A stretch of DNA of 64,000 bases, taken from SIG598 sp045580875. GTDB lineage: Bacteria > Bacillota > Clostridia > Oscillospirales > Acutalibacteraceae. This document shows, one piece after another, positions 1 to 8,450 of this stretch; position 1 is the first letter of the stretch; the number at the start of each line of letters is the position of its first letter. The notes below the pieces were generated by a model that saw only the letters and a program-made list of their open reading frames with translations, made no database searches and was not told the DNA's origin. The stretch covers positions 3,541 through 67,540 of the forward strand of contig JAZNOP010000001.1 of NCBI GenBank assembly GCA_045580875.1. Reading direction: 5' to 3'. The position numbers and the translations under genes are program-made.

Positions 1-1
1 C

Positions 2-1048
2 TATAACCTCGTCGCAAAGGATACCCCGCAGATTTTCTACGCAGGCAACAGCATCAGCTCTGCTGCTCTCAACGAGCTTCTCGCTCTCTGCGAAGGCAAG
101 CGTGTATCGGTCAACGTTATCTCCAAGTCCGGTACCACCACTGAGCCGGCTATTGCTTTCCGCGTATTCAAGGACTACCTTGAAAAGAACTGCGGCAAGG
201 AAGAGGCCAAGGGCCGTATCTACTGCACAACTGACAAGGCAAGAGGCACCCTCAAGGCACTTGCAGACGCAGAAGGTTATGAGTCCTTTGTTGTTCCCGA
301 CAATGTCGGCGGCAGATTCTCTGTTCTCACCGCTGTAGGTCTTCTGCCCATCGCTGTTGCAGGTGCTGACATCGATGCTCTGATGGCTGGCGCACGTGAG
401 GCTCAGGAAACCCTCTGCTCCACCGATATCGAGGAGAACGACTGCTACAAGTATGCTGTAGTCCGCAATGCTCTGTACAATCAGGGCTACTCCACTGAGA
501 TGCTGGTTGCTTACGAGCCTGCATTCCAGATGATGAGCGAGTGGTGGAAGCAGCTTTACGGCGAGAGCGAAGGCAAGGATCATAAGGGTATCTTCCCCGC
601 ATCCGTCATCTTCTCTACCGACCTGCACTCTCTTGGTCAGTATGTTCAGGACGGCGTACGCAATCTCTTCGAGACTGTATGCATCGTTGAAGAGCCCAAG
701 AGCCAGCTGGTTCTGACTGAGAACGAGTCTGACGGCGACGGTCTCAACTACCTCGCCGGAAAGACCATGGACTTCGTCAACAAGATGGCATATCAGGGAA
801 CCGTTATTGCTCACAATGACGGCGGCGTTCCCAACCTTGTCCTTAACGTTCCTGCATGGAACGAGCATGAGCTCGGATATCTCATCTACTTCTTCGAGAA
901 GGCATGTGCAATCTCCGGCTACATTCTCGGCGTTAATCCCTTCAACCAGCCCGGCGTTGAGGCATACAAGAAGAATATGTTTGCTCTGCTTGGCAAGCCC
1001 GGCTACGAGGAAGCAAAGAAGGAACTCGAAAAGCGCCTTGCTGAGTAA
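2..1048 (+). CDS. pgi: glucose-6-phosphate isomerase, 3' part (5' end outside window)
   Basis: Interconverts glucose 6-phosphate and fructose 6-phosphate in cytoplasmic glycolysis and gluconeogenesis. The reading frame is open from base 2, so the N-terminus lies left of the window. Visible family signatures are the phosphosugar-binding SIS motif VISKSGTTTEPAIAFR (near base 117) and GGRFSVLTAVGLLPIAVAG (near base 309), both hallmarks of bacterial Pgi. About 348 codons are present, most of the usual 440-450. It ends with TAA and is followed 58 bases later by a small P-loop gene, probably in the same transcript. Identification is very secure; only the start is missing. Confidence 0.96.
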   Translation, partial: YNLVAKDTPQIFYAGNSISSAALNELLALCEGKRVSVNVISKSGTTTEPAIAFRVFKDYLEKNCGKEEAKGRIYCTTDKARGTLKALADAEGYESFVVPDNVGGRFSVLTAVGLLPIAVAGADIDALMAGAREAQETLCSTDIEENDCYKYAVVRNALYNQGYSTEMLVAYEPAFQMMSEWWKQLYGESEGKDHKGIFPASVIFSTDLHSLGQYVQDGVRNLFETVCIVEEPKSQLVLTENESDGDGLNYLAGKTMDFVNKMAYQGTVIAHNDGGVPNLVLNVPAWNEHELGYLIYFFEKACAISGYILGVNPFNQPGVEAYKKNMFALLGKPGYEEAKKELEKRLAE

Positions 1049-1106
1049 TTACCTCAGCACATGGCGGGCAAAATCACAAATATAAAGAGTTTTGGAGGAA
1101 ATCAAA

Positions 1107-1508
1107 ATGATAAAGTTACTCATCGGTCTTAAGGGAAGCGGAAAAACCAAGAAGCTCATCGACATGGCTCACGAGGCTGTCGAGGCTTCCAAGGGCTGTG
1201 TTGTCTGCATCGAGAAAGGCGACACACTCACTTACGACGTTGACCACAAGGCTCGTCTTGTAAACATCAAGGACTACGACATCGAGGGCTACAACGCACT
1301 CTACGGCTTCATCTGCGGTCTTTGCTCCGGCAACTATGACATCACCGACATTCTCGTCGACTCCACCCTCAAGATCGGCGGCACTGATCTCGCAGAGCTC
1401 GAGGCTTTCATCGCAAAGATTGCTCCTGTTGTCGAGAATATCAACCTTGTTCTCTCCGCATCCATCGAGCCCTCAGACGTTCCCGAGGCTCTCAAGGCTT
1501 ATCTCTGA
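1107..1508 (+). CDS. small P-loop ATP-binding protein of unknown function
   Basis: A 133-residue cytoplasmic protein. It begins with a Walker A loop, LIGLKGSGKTKK (residues 4-15), and has no transmembrane segment. An acidic beta strand (DITDILVDS) could act as Walker B. The start is the ATG at 1107, preceded by TTTGGAGG with good spacing; an in-frame TTG at 1092 overlaps that ribosome site and is rejected. I recognise this as a conserved clostridial ATP-binding hypothetical protein, often loosely annotated as PilT-like, but no function can be assigned. It lies 58 bases after pgi, which suggests co-transcription. Confidence 0.8.
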   Translation: MIKLLIGLKGSGKTKKLIDMAHEAVEASKGCVVCIEKGDTLTYDVDHKARLVNIKDYDIEGYNALYGFICGLCSGNYDITDILVDSTLKIGGTDLAELEAFIAKIAPVVENINLVLSASIEPSDVPEALKAYL

Positions 1509-1550
1509 TTCACACCTGCGGCGATTTTTTCACAGAAGCTAAACTTTTGA

Positions 1551-1579
1551 TTGACAAATCGTCTGAATGTACTTATAAT
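1551..1579 (+). promoter_or_regulatory. SigA promoter of the yceD-rpmF operon
   Basis: TTGACA (1551-1556) and TATAAT (1574-1579) are separated by exactly 17 bases. A small hairpin in the leader (CTGTGG/CCACAG, 1599-1617) lies just upstream of the yceD ribosome site. Confidence 0.8.
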
Positions 1580-1637
1580 ATATTGAGTGATTATTATTCT
1601 GTGGTATTATGCCACAGGGTAATTATGAGGTGCGCTT

Positions 1638-2141
1638 ATGCAGCTTGACCTGAAAAAGGTTTTCCAGCAGGAAAACTTCATTCTCCCCATCTCGGTTGAG
1701 TTGGATCTCTCCGACGAGGATATATATGATGCTTTTCCTATCACCAGACCGGTCAGCATTTCCGGTAAGGTTGAGAATCAGAACAGTGTTGTTGTGCTGC
1801 GCTATCGCGCCGAGGTAGAGTATACGAGAGAGTGTGACCGTTGTCTCGAGCTTTCCACCGAGAGTTTTTCACTCAGTTTTGAGCATATTCTCACCGCTGA
1901 GATAGAGGACGATGAATCAGACAATCTGATTTATATCCCTGATTTTCAGCTGGATTTCGGTGAATTGGCAAGAGAAGATATCATTCTCGAGATGCCTATC
2001 AAGCATTTGTGCAGGCAAGAGTGCAAAGGGCTGTGCCCGAAATGCGGGTGCAACCTTAATCTCGGTCAGTGCGACTGTGAATTAGGTGAGCCAGACCCGC
2101 GTCTTGCGGCACTTCGTGCATTGCTCAAGTCTGATGACTGA
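1638..2141 (+). CDS. yceD: YceD/DUF177 family protein
   Basis: A 167-residue protein of the YceD (DUF177) family, which is encoded next to rpmF across bacteria and has been linked to 23S rRNA and large-subunit assembly. The C-terminal part carries paired cysteines (CRQECKGLCPKCG and CDCELG, roughly residues 121-152) that look like a zinc site. An upstream CDRC-type pair (near residue 70) is also typical. The start ATG follows a GAGG ribosome site. The gene has its own promoter and is followed 70 bases later by rpmF, so the two form the standard operon. The exact molecular role is not shown by the sequence. Confidence 0.9.
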   Translation: MQLDLKKVFQQENFILPISVELDLSDEDIYDAFPITRPVSISGKVENQNSVVVLRYRAEVEYTRECDRCLELSTESFSLSFEHILTAEIEDDESDNLIYIPDFQLDFGELAREDIILEMPIKHLCRQECKGLCPKCGCNLNLGQCDCELGEPDPRLAALRALLKSDD

Positions 2142-2211
2142 GCCGCACGAAAGAACTTGCTTCAGTTGAATCATTTTCTTAAAGTCTTTTGCTAAAAGGA
2201 GGTAGAATGAC

Positions 2212-2391
2212 ATGGCAGTTCCTAAGAGAAAAACATCCAAGGCTAGAAGAGACAAGAGACGTTCCAGCGTATGGAAGCTTGAGACTCCCAACCTTGTAAC
2301 CTGCCCGCAGTGCGGCGAGCTCAAGAAGATGCATCGCCTGTGCGGCAATTGCGGTTACTACAAGGGCAGAGAAGTTGTCAAGGTTGACTAA
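2212..2391 (+). CDS. rpmF: 50S ribosomal protein L32
   Basis: A 59-residue basic protein of the large ribosomal subunit. The N-terminus MAVPKRKTSKARRDKRR is the classical L32 start. A four-cysteine zinc ribbon (CPQC at residues 31-34 and CGNC at 44-47) marks it as the zinc-binding C+ form. The ATG at 2212 follows AAAAGGAGG. It is co-transcribed with yceD and closed by an intrinsic terminator. Confidence 0.97.
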   Translation: MAVPKRKTSKARRDKRRSSVWKLETPNLVTCPQCGELKKMHRLCGNCGYYKGREVVKVD

Positions 2392-2410
2392 TACTTTGTT
2401 TGTCTGACAA

Positions 2411-2461
2411 GGGCGGCTGTAACGGCAGCGTTTACGCTGTGCTGTTATAGCCGTCTTTTTT
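2411..2461 (+). terminator. intrinsic terminator after rpmF
   Basis: A long GC-rich stem (GGCGGCTGTAACGGCAGCG pairing with a matching CGCTG...AGCCGTC arm) around a TTTA loop is followed by a run of six T. Confidence 0.85.
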
Positions 2462-2539
2462 CTCTGATAACTCAAATTGATATTTACTTAATGCGCGCTT
2501 AACAAATCAGCGCTATTCTTTCGACAGGAGCTGACCTCA

Positions 2540-3847
2540 TTGTCTGTTATAATCAGTAAGGTCGAAGCACACAGTCTTGCTCAGCGCGCCGGAATAAACG
2601 ACGGCGAAAAGCTTATATCCATAAACGGAAACGAGATCAATGATATTCTCGATTACCGCTACTACGAAACCGACCGTGTACTTGACATAATTCTTGAATC
2701 AGACGGCAAGCAACGCACCGTCAATATCAAAAAAGGCGAATATCAGCCCATCGGTCTGGAATTTGCCACATATCTGATGGACAAGCAGCGTTCCTGCAAG
2801 AATAAATGCATCTTCTGTTTTGTCGATCAGACACCAAAAGGAATGCGTGAATCACTCTATTTCAAGGACGATGACGAACGGCTTTCCTTCCTTTTTGGAA
2901 ATTACATAACTCTGACAAACCTGACCGACCGTGAGGTTGATCGTATTATAAAGATGCGCATCAGTCCGGTAAATGTTTCGGTACATACCACAAATCCCGG
3001 GCTGCGTGTCGAAATGATGAAAAATCCTGCAGCATGCCGGATTATGGACCTTCTCCGCAGACTGGCTGACGGCGGAATACAGATAAACTGTCAGCTTGTT
3101 CTCTGTCCCGGAATCAATGACGGTCCCGAGCTTGAGCGCTCTCTTAACGACCTGCTCTCTCTTGCGCCGCAGGTACACAGTATTGCTCTGGTCCCTGTCG
3201 GACTGACCAGACACCGCGAGGGTCTGCCTGAGCTGCGCTGCTACACTGCAGAAGAAGCCGGACAGGTTATCGACACTGCTCACGCCTATGCAGCAGAGTG
3301 CTGGAAAAAGTACGGCAGCATGATAGTGTGGGCAGCTGATGAATTCTATCTCAATGCCGGACGCGAGCTGCTCACTGATGAGCACTATGAGGATTATCCT
3401 CAGCTTGATAACGGCGTCGGAATGGTAACACTTCTCCGTACCGAGTTCAGGTCGGCTATTGAAAACACTGACGGCGATGACCTTCCCCATGAAGCGACAA
3501 TTGCCACCGGCGTTTCGGCAGCACCCATTCTGGAAAAGCTTCTCGATGAGGCACGAATCAAATGGCCGAATGCTAAATGGTCAGTAGTACCGATTACAAA
3601 TTATTTCTTCGGTGAGCAGATAACCGTTGCCGGACTTGTTACCGGCACAGACCTTCTCGCTCAGCTTGACAACGTTGAAATACACGGCAGACGTCTGCTG
3701 ATTCCGTCGGTAATGCTGCGACACGAGGGCGATATGTTCCTCGACAGCATCACACTCGACGAAGTCGGTGAAAAGCTCGGCGTCAGCATCACTCCGGTCA
3801 CAAATGACGGCTGGGAGCTGCTTGACGCTCTGCTCGGACAGGCCTGA
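2540..3847 (+). CDS. DUF512 radical-SAM-like protein with N-terminal PDZ domain
   Basis: A 435-residue protein. Residues 1-65 form a PDZ-like domain (AQRAGINDGEKLISING). A CxxxCxxC cluster (CKNKCIFCF, near residue 86) then resembles the iron-sulfur motif of radical SAM enzymes, and the DUF512 region fills the C-terminal half. This architecture is conserved in Firmicutes directly upstream of der, as here. The start is a TTG at 2540 with AGGAG ten bases upstream; no better ATG exists. It probably forms an operon with der (38-base gap) and plsY. The substrate is unknown. Confidence 0.9.
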   Translation: MSVIISKVEAHSLAQRAGINDGEKLISINGNEINDILDYRYYETDRVLDIILESDGKQRTVNIKKGEYQPIGLEFATYLMDKQRSCKNKCIFCFVDQTPKGMRESLYFKDDDERLSFLFGNYITLTNLTDREVDRIIKMRISPVNVSVHTTNPGLRVEMMKNPAACRIMDLLRRLADGGIQINCQLVLCPGINDGPELERSLNDLLSLAPQVHSIALVPVGLTRHREGLPELRCYTAEEAGQVIDTAHAYAAECWKKYGSMIVWAADEFYLNAGRELLTDEHYEDYPQLDNGVGMVTLLRTEFRSAIENTDGDDLPHEATIATGVSAAPILEKLLDEARIKWPNAKWSVVPITNYFFGEQITVAGLVTGTDLLAQLDNVEIHGRRLLIPSVMLRHEGDMFLDSITLDEVGEKLGVSITPVTNDGWELLDALLGQA

Positions 3848-3884
3848 CATATACATAATTATATTAGGAAAAGAGGTTGGGATA

Positions 3885-5213
3885 ATGGCAAAACCGATAA
3901 TCGCCATAGTTGGACGACCGAATGTTGGTAAATCCACCCTTTTTAACAAGCTTATCGGTCAGCGGCTTGCTATCGTCGAGGATATCCCCGGCGTTACACG
4001 TGACCGAATCTACGGCGACGGCGAATGGCTGAACAGACCCTTCACTATCATAGACACCGGCGGTATTGAGCCCTTCTCTGATGACCAGATACTCACGCAT
4101 ATGCGCCATCAGGCAGAGCTTGCTATTGATTCGGCAGATGTTATCGTGCTGGTCACAGACCTTCGTGCCGGCGTTGTTGCAACCGACATGGAGATAGCCG
4201 TCATGCTGCAGAAGAGCGGCAGACCTATTGTGCTCTGTGTCAACAAGTGCGACAGCATAGGCGCACCAACGCCGGAATTCTATGAATTCTACAATCTCGG
4301 TCTCGGTGACCCTATTGCTGTTTCAGCCGCTCACGGTCACGGTACCGGTGATCTGCTTGATGCTGTATTCGAGCATATACCCGCTGCGGAATTCGAAGAA
4401 GAGGAAGAAGACTGCATCAAGGTTGCTGTTGTCGGCCGCCCGAACGCAGGCAAATCTTCGCTCATCAACCGCATACTCGGCGAAGACAGAATGATCGTCT
4501 CCGATATAGCCGGCACCACACGCGATGCTATCGACACCATGGTCGAGCGCGAAGGCGAAAAATATCTGTTCATTGACACCGCAGGTATCCGCCGCCGCAG
4601 CAAGGTTACCGAATCGATTGAAAAATTCAGCGTTATACGCGCACATAACGCCATAGATCGCGCTGATGTGTGTGTTATAATGATAGACGCAACCGAGGGC
4701 GTTGCCGAACAGGACACCAAAATCGCCGGTCTTGCTCATCAGAAGGGCAAGGCAAGCATAATCGCCATAAACAAATGGGACGCTGTTGAAAAGGACGGCG
4801 GCACCATGAACGCCTTCCGCAAGAAGGTCGAAGAGGCATTCTCCTTTATGGCTTATGTCCCCATTGTTTTCATATCCGCTAAAACCGGACAGCGCGTGGA
4901 CAGGCTTTATGAACTTGTCAAATACGTTGCTGAGCAGAACGCAATGCGAATTTCCACCGGTATGATCAACGATATTCTTGCCGATGCCACCGCACGTGTT
5001 CAGCCGCCTTCCGACAAAGGCAAGCGCCTGAAGATATACTATATTACCCAGCCCACTACAAAGCCGCCTACATTCGTCTGCTTTGTCAACTCGGCTGATC
5101 TGTTCCACTTCTCCTATCAGCGTTATCTTGAGAACCGTATCCGTGAGACTTTCGGTCTCGAAGGAACACCGATACGCTTTGTCATAAGAGAAAAATCAGA
5201 CAGGAATAAATAA
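3885..5213 (+). CDS. der: ribosome biogenesis GTPase Der
   Basis: A 442-residue tandem GTPase (EngA/Der) needed for 50S subunit maturation. Two G domains are visible: the first has GRPNVGKSTLFN (G1), DTGG (G3) and NKCD (G4); the second has GRPNAGKSSLIN, DTAG and NKWD. A KH-like C-terminal domain ends with FGLEGTPIRFVIREK. The start is the ATG at 3885 behind AAGAGG; an upstream in-frame extension to 3768 overlaps the DUF512 gene and is rejected. It lies between DUF512 and plsY in the usual order. Confidence 0.97.
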   Translation: MAKPIIAIVGRPNVGKSTLFNKLIGQRLAIVEDIPGVTRDRIYGDGEWLNRPFTIIDTGGIEPFSDDQILTHMRHQAELAIDSADVIVLVTDLRAGVVATDMEIAVMLQKSGRPIVLCVNKCDSIGAPTPEFYEFYNLGLGDPIAVSAAHGHGTGDLLDAVFEHIPAAEFEEEEEDCIKVAVVGRPNAGKSSLINRILGEDRMIVSDIAGTTRDAIDTMVEREGEKYLFIDTAGIRRRSKVTESIEKFSVIRAHNAIDRADVCVIMIDATEGVAEQDTKIAGLAHQKGKASIIAINKWDAVEKDGGTMNAFRKKVEEAFSFMAYVPIVFISAKTGQRVDRLYELVKYVAEQNAMRISTGMINDILADATARVQPPSDKGKRLKIYYITQPTTKPPTFVCFVNSADLFHFSYQRYLENRIRETFGLEGTPIRFVIREKSDRNK

Positions 5214-5260
5214 GTCTGTTCAACCCTGTACACGATGCACGGAAAGGAATTATTTCGCCT

Positions 5261-5989
5261 ATGAGTATCATTGAATTCTTCAAAAGCAACGTCTTTGATG
5301 CATATTGGATAACCGCAGTTATTTCCTATCTGCTTGGAAGTCTCAGTTTCGCAGTCATATTCTCATGGCTGTTCGAGCGCAAGGACGTACGCAACTACGG
5401 CAGCGGAAATGCCGGCGCAACCAATGTTCTGCGCTCGGTCGGACTTCTTCCGGGAATATGCACCTTTGTTTTTGACTTTGCCAAGGGTCTGACCTCCATG
5501 CTGCTCAGCCAGGTCATTCTCGAGGCCGTCTGCGGCACTGATATCCCTTACACCGCTGAAAAGAGCATCTGTTTCTGCATCGCCGGACTTTTTGCTCTGG
5601 TCGGTCACATCTTCCCTGTTTTCTTCGGATTCAGGGGCGGCAAGGGAATCATGACTCTTGCAGGCATCATCATAATCCTTTCTCCGCTGAGATTCCTGCT
5701 GATACTCACAGTATTCCTCATCGGCTTCGGTCTGACAAAGACCGTCTCCATCGGCTCCTGCGCCTGCGGAATATTCTATCCGCTGATAACCTTCCTTGAG
5801 CTCTACTTCCTGCGCTACAGAAAAGACCCGGTAACCTACAACAAGGAATACCTGATCATTCAGACCGTAGTTGCGGCAGTTTTCGGCATAACCGTACTGA
5901 TAACCCACCGCGGCAACATAAAGCGCATACTCAACGGAACTGAGCCCAAGACCACAATCAAGAAAAAGACAGCAGAAGAGCAGAATTAA
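5261..5989 (+). CDS. plsY: glycerol-3-phosphate acyltransferase PlsY
   Basis: A 242-residue integral membrane enzyme that transfers acyl groups from acyl-phosphate to glycerol 3-phosphate, the first step of phospholipid synthesis. Motifs seen are YLLGSLSFAVI with a serine in TM1, YGSGNAGATNVLRSVG (substrate loop), and GHIFPVFFGFRGGKGI with the conserved His and glycine-rich loop. Several hydrophobic segments are present. The C-terminus is a Lys-rich tail. The ATG follows AAAGGAATT. It ends the DUF512-der-plsY operon before a bidirectional terminator. Confidence 0.96.
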   Translation: MSIIEFFKSNVFDAYWITAVISYLLGSLSFAVIFSWLFERKDVRNYGSGNAGATNVLRSVGLLPGICTFVFDFAKGLTSMLLSQVILEAVCGTDIPYTAEKSICFCIAGLFALVGHIFPVFFGFRGGKGIMTLAGIIIILSPLRFLLILTVFLIGFGLTKTVSIGSCACGIFYPLITFLELYFLRYRKDPVTYNKEYLIIQTVVAAVFGITVLITHRGNIKRILNGTEPKTTIKKKTAEEQN

Positions 5990-5997
5990 CTATGTAT

Positions 5998-6040
5998 AAA
6001 AAACTCCGCCCGATCAATGAAGATCAGGCGGAGTTTTTAT
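5998..6040 (+). terminator. bidirectional terminator between plsY and the XRE gene
   Basis: AAACTCCGCC and GGCGGAGTTT form a stem flanked by A and T runs on both sides. It serves plsY from the left and the leftward XRE gene from the right. Confidence 0.9.
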
Positions 6041-6243
6041 TCGTCTTCAGTAAACACAAAAAGCTCATTTGGCGTACATTCGAGCAGCTGGCACATAACC
6101 TCAATGTATTCATATCTGATCGATTTTGTCTGATTGTTTATCATGCGTGAAAAGTTCTGATAACTCATACCCAACTGTTTATAGAGCCAGTATTTTGTAT
6201 GCCCTTTATTTTCCAGAAGCTCTATAACATTTAACCTTACCAT
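6037..6243 (-). CDS. small XRE-family HTH regulator
   Basis: A 68-residue stand-alone Cro/CI-type DNA-binding protein. The helix-turn-helix is within NKGHTKYWLYKQLGMSYQNFSRMINNQ (split here as residues about 12-38), followed by a third region typical of HTH_26-like regulators (QLLECTPNELF). The ATG at 6243 is preceded on the minus strand by TTGGAGAG. Two related operator-like palindromes lie upstream (6259-6280 and 6323-6336), so autoregulation is likely. No partner gene is adjacent, and the target is unknown. Confidence 0.85.
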   Translation of the reverse strand: MVRLNVIELLENKGHTKYWLYKQLGMSYQNFSRMINNQTKSIRYEYIEVMCQLLECTPNELFVFTEDE

Positions 6244-6258
6244 ATCTTACTCTCCAAT

Positions 6259-6336
6259 TATCTAATGAATTAATTAGATAGTAATTTAAAATTGCACTTT
6301 ACATGTAGACTATCACATTATATAATGTATACATTA
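6259..6336 (-). promoter_or_regulatory. candidate operators and promoter of the XRE gene
   Basis: TATCTAAT-6-ATTAGATA at 6259-6280 is an inverted repeat in the leader. TAATGTATACATTA at 6323-6336 is a perfect 14-base palindrome. Both sites carry the word ATTAGATA (6273-6280 and 6333-6340). A minus-strand TATAAT lies at 6318-6323, so the palindrome falls just upstream of the -10 box. Confidence 0.6.
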
Positions 6337-6439
6337 GATAAAAAAATTCCTGTTTTCGGGTATTACCGATAAGATAATGGTATTATGCCCCCCAAAAAAC
6401 GCTTTACACTGCCAGAAACGATATAAAGGTACCATACAG

Positions 6440-6477
6440 AAAAAGTGCTGCAGTAATTACTACTGCAGCACTTTTTG
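6440..6477. terminator. bidirectional terminator
   Basis: AAAAAGTGCTGCAGTA pairs with TACTGCAGCACTTTTT around a short loop, with A and T runs on either side. It ends the leftward ABC exporter operon. Confidence 0.9.
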
Positions 6478-6506
6478 CATTTAATTTTCGTCAGCTGATA
6501 TTCAGT

Positions 6507-8450
6507 TTACTCCAGCTCGACCTTGCCGGTGTAGAGCTGATAATACTTGCCCTTTTCGGCAATGAGTTCGTCATGGCTGCCGCGCTCGATAATGCGACCC
6601 TGTTCCATTACCATGATAACGTCAGAGTTCTGAATGGTGGACAGGCGGTGAGCAATAACGAATACTGTACGTCCCTTCATCAGTGCGTCCATACCGCGCT
6701 GTACGAGTGCCTCGGTGCGGGTATCGATGCTGGAAGTTGCCTCATCGAGTATCATTACAGGCGGGTCGGCTATAGCCGCTCTTGCGATGGATATAAGCTG
6801 GCGCTGACCCTGCGAGAGATTTCCGCCGTCACCGTCGATTTCAGTGTCGTAGCCCTGAGGCAGACGGGTGATGAAATCGTGAGCATTTGCAAGCTTTGCT
6901 GCCTCGATGACCTCTTCGTCTGTGGCATCAAGCCGTCCATAGCGGATATTCTCACGCACTGTGCCGGTAAAGAGATTTACGTCCTGCAGAACAACGCCAA
7001 GCGAACGGCGCAGATCGGACTTTCTTATCTTATTGATATTGATTCCGTCATAGCGAATCTTGCCGTCTGCGATGTCGTAGAAGCGGTTGATGAGGTTGGT
7101 GATTGTGGTCTTGCCTGCACCGGTAGAGCCGACAAGCGCGACCTTCTGGCCGGGCTTTGCATATACGCTTATGTCGTGCAGCACCATTTTTTCATCGGTA
7201 TAGCCGAAGTCAACCTCCGTAAGACGGACATCGCCCTGAAGCTCGGTGTAGGTGGTGGTGCCGTCCTCATGCGGGTGTTTCCATGCCCAGAGATGTGTGC
7301 GCTCGGTGGTTTCAGTGAGCTCGCCTTTTGCATCACGCTTTGCGTTGACAAGTGTTACATAGCCTTTGTCCTGCTCGGGCTCTGCGTCCATGAGTCCGAA
7401 GATACGCTCAGCACCTGCAAGCGCCATGACGATGGAGTTCATCTGCTGCATCATCTGGTTTATCGGGTTAGTGAAGCTCTTGGAGAATTGCAGGAAGGAA
7501 GCTATTGTACCGAGTGTGAGCAGCGGCATTCCTTCGCTGTCTTTGAACACGCAGGCAAGTACACCGCCGGCTATTGCGACGAGAACATACTGCACATGGC
7601 CGAGGTTATTATTTATCGGTCCGAGGATATTTACAAAGCTGTTTGCTCTTGTTGCATTGTCGCAGAGCTCATCATTGCGTCTGTCAAACTCTTCCTTTGC
7701 CTCTTCCTCATGGCAGAAAACCTTGACGACACGCTGACCGTGCATCATTTCCTCAATATATCCGTTGAGGCTGCCGATAGATTTCTGCTGCTTTACAAAA
7801 TACTTTGCGCTGTTTCCGGCAACTGTCTTTGTTGCAAACAGCATACAAATGACTGTTGCTACGACAACAAGTGTCATCTGCCAGCTGAGAGCAAGCATAG
7901 CTACAAACACAGATATCGCTGTACAGAGTGCGGAAATTGTGCCGGTGATGCTCTGCGATACAAACTGGCGCAGAGTATCGGTATCGTTGGTATAATGGCT
8001 CATTATGTCGCCATGGGTATGGGTATCAAAATACTTGATGGGCAGGGTCTGCATATGGCTGAACATCTCATCGCGGATATCACGCATAGTGCCCTGAGTT
8101 ACAACAACCATCAGGCGGCTGTTGACATACTGTGCGATCATTCCAAGGAAGAGCACTGCGGCTGTCTTCAGGAGCTTCATGAGGAAAGGTCCGAAGTCGG
8201 GTGTTCCGCCGGCCGCGGCAATCTCTGCCATCGGCTTGATATAATCATCGATGATGGACTGAATGAAAAGTGACATCTGCACTGTTACTATCGCATTGAT
8301 TGCAATGCAGACCAGCACGATGGCAAAATGCACCTTGTACTTGAGCAGATAGGACAGCAGACGCTTGACTGTGCTCAGCTTTATTCCGGGCATTTCACCC
8401 TTGGGCATACCTGCCGGCATGCCGCGCTTTCCGTGCATTCTGTTATTCAT
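6507..8450 (-). CDS. ABC exporter subunit (permease-ATPase), catalytically complete half
   Basis: A 647-residue half-transporter: about 40 Gly/Met-rich cytoplasmic residues, a six-helix exporter domain (residues about 45-340), then an NBD (about 410-640). The NBD has Walker A GSTGAGKTT, a non-canonical signature NLSQGQRQ, Walker B ILDEATSSID with the catalytic Glu, and H-loop IAHRLST. The start at 8450 follows AAAGGAGG; an upstream extension to 8540 is rejected. It overlaps the preceding gene by 8 bases, and the pair is expected to form a heterodimeric exporter of the BmrCD/LmrCD/TM287-288 type. The substrate is unknown; drugs or peptides are typical. Confidence 0.9.
   Translation of the reverse strand: MNNRMHGKRGMPAGMPKGEMPGIKLSTVKRLLSYLLKYKVHFAIVLVCIAINAIVTVQMSLFIQSIIDDYIKPMAEIAAAGGTPDFGPFLMKLLKTAAVLFLGMIAQYVNSRLMVVVTQGTMRDIRDEMFSHMQTLPIKYFDTHTHGDIMSHYTNDTDTLRQFVSQSITGTISALCTAISVFVAMLALSWQMTLVVVATVICMLFATKTVAGNSAKYFVKQQKSIGSLNGYIEEMMHGQRVVKVFCHEEEAKEEFDRRNDELCDNATRANSFVNILGPINNNLGHVQYVLVAIAGGVLACVFKDSEGMPLLTLGTIASFLQFSKSFTNPINQMMQQMNSIVMALAGAERIFGLMDAEPEQDKGYVTLVNAKRDAKGELTETTERTHLWAWKHPHEDGTTTYTELQGDVRLTEVDFGYTDEKMVLHDISVYAKPGQKVALVGSTGAGKTTITNLINRFYDIADGKIRYDGININKIRKSDLRRSLGVVLQDVNLFTGTVRENIRYGRLDATDEEVIEAAKLANAHDFITRLPQGYDTEIDGDGGNLSQGQRQLISIARAAIADPPVMILDEATSSIDTRTEALVQRGMDALMKGRTVFVIAHRLSTIQNSDVIMVMEQGRIIERGSHDELIAEKGKYYQLYTGKVELE

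Noticed and set aside
6573..8273. 566-residue open frame antisense to the ABC exporter gene
   Set aside because: No ribosome site or recognisable motif; it mirrors the coding frame of a clear ABC protein and results from codon bias.
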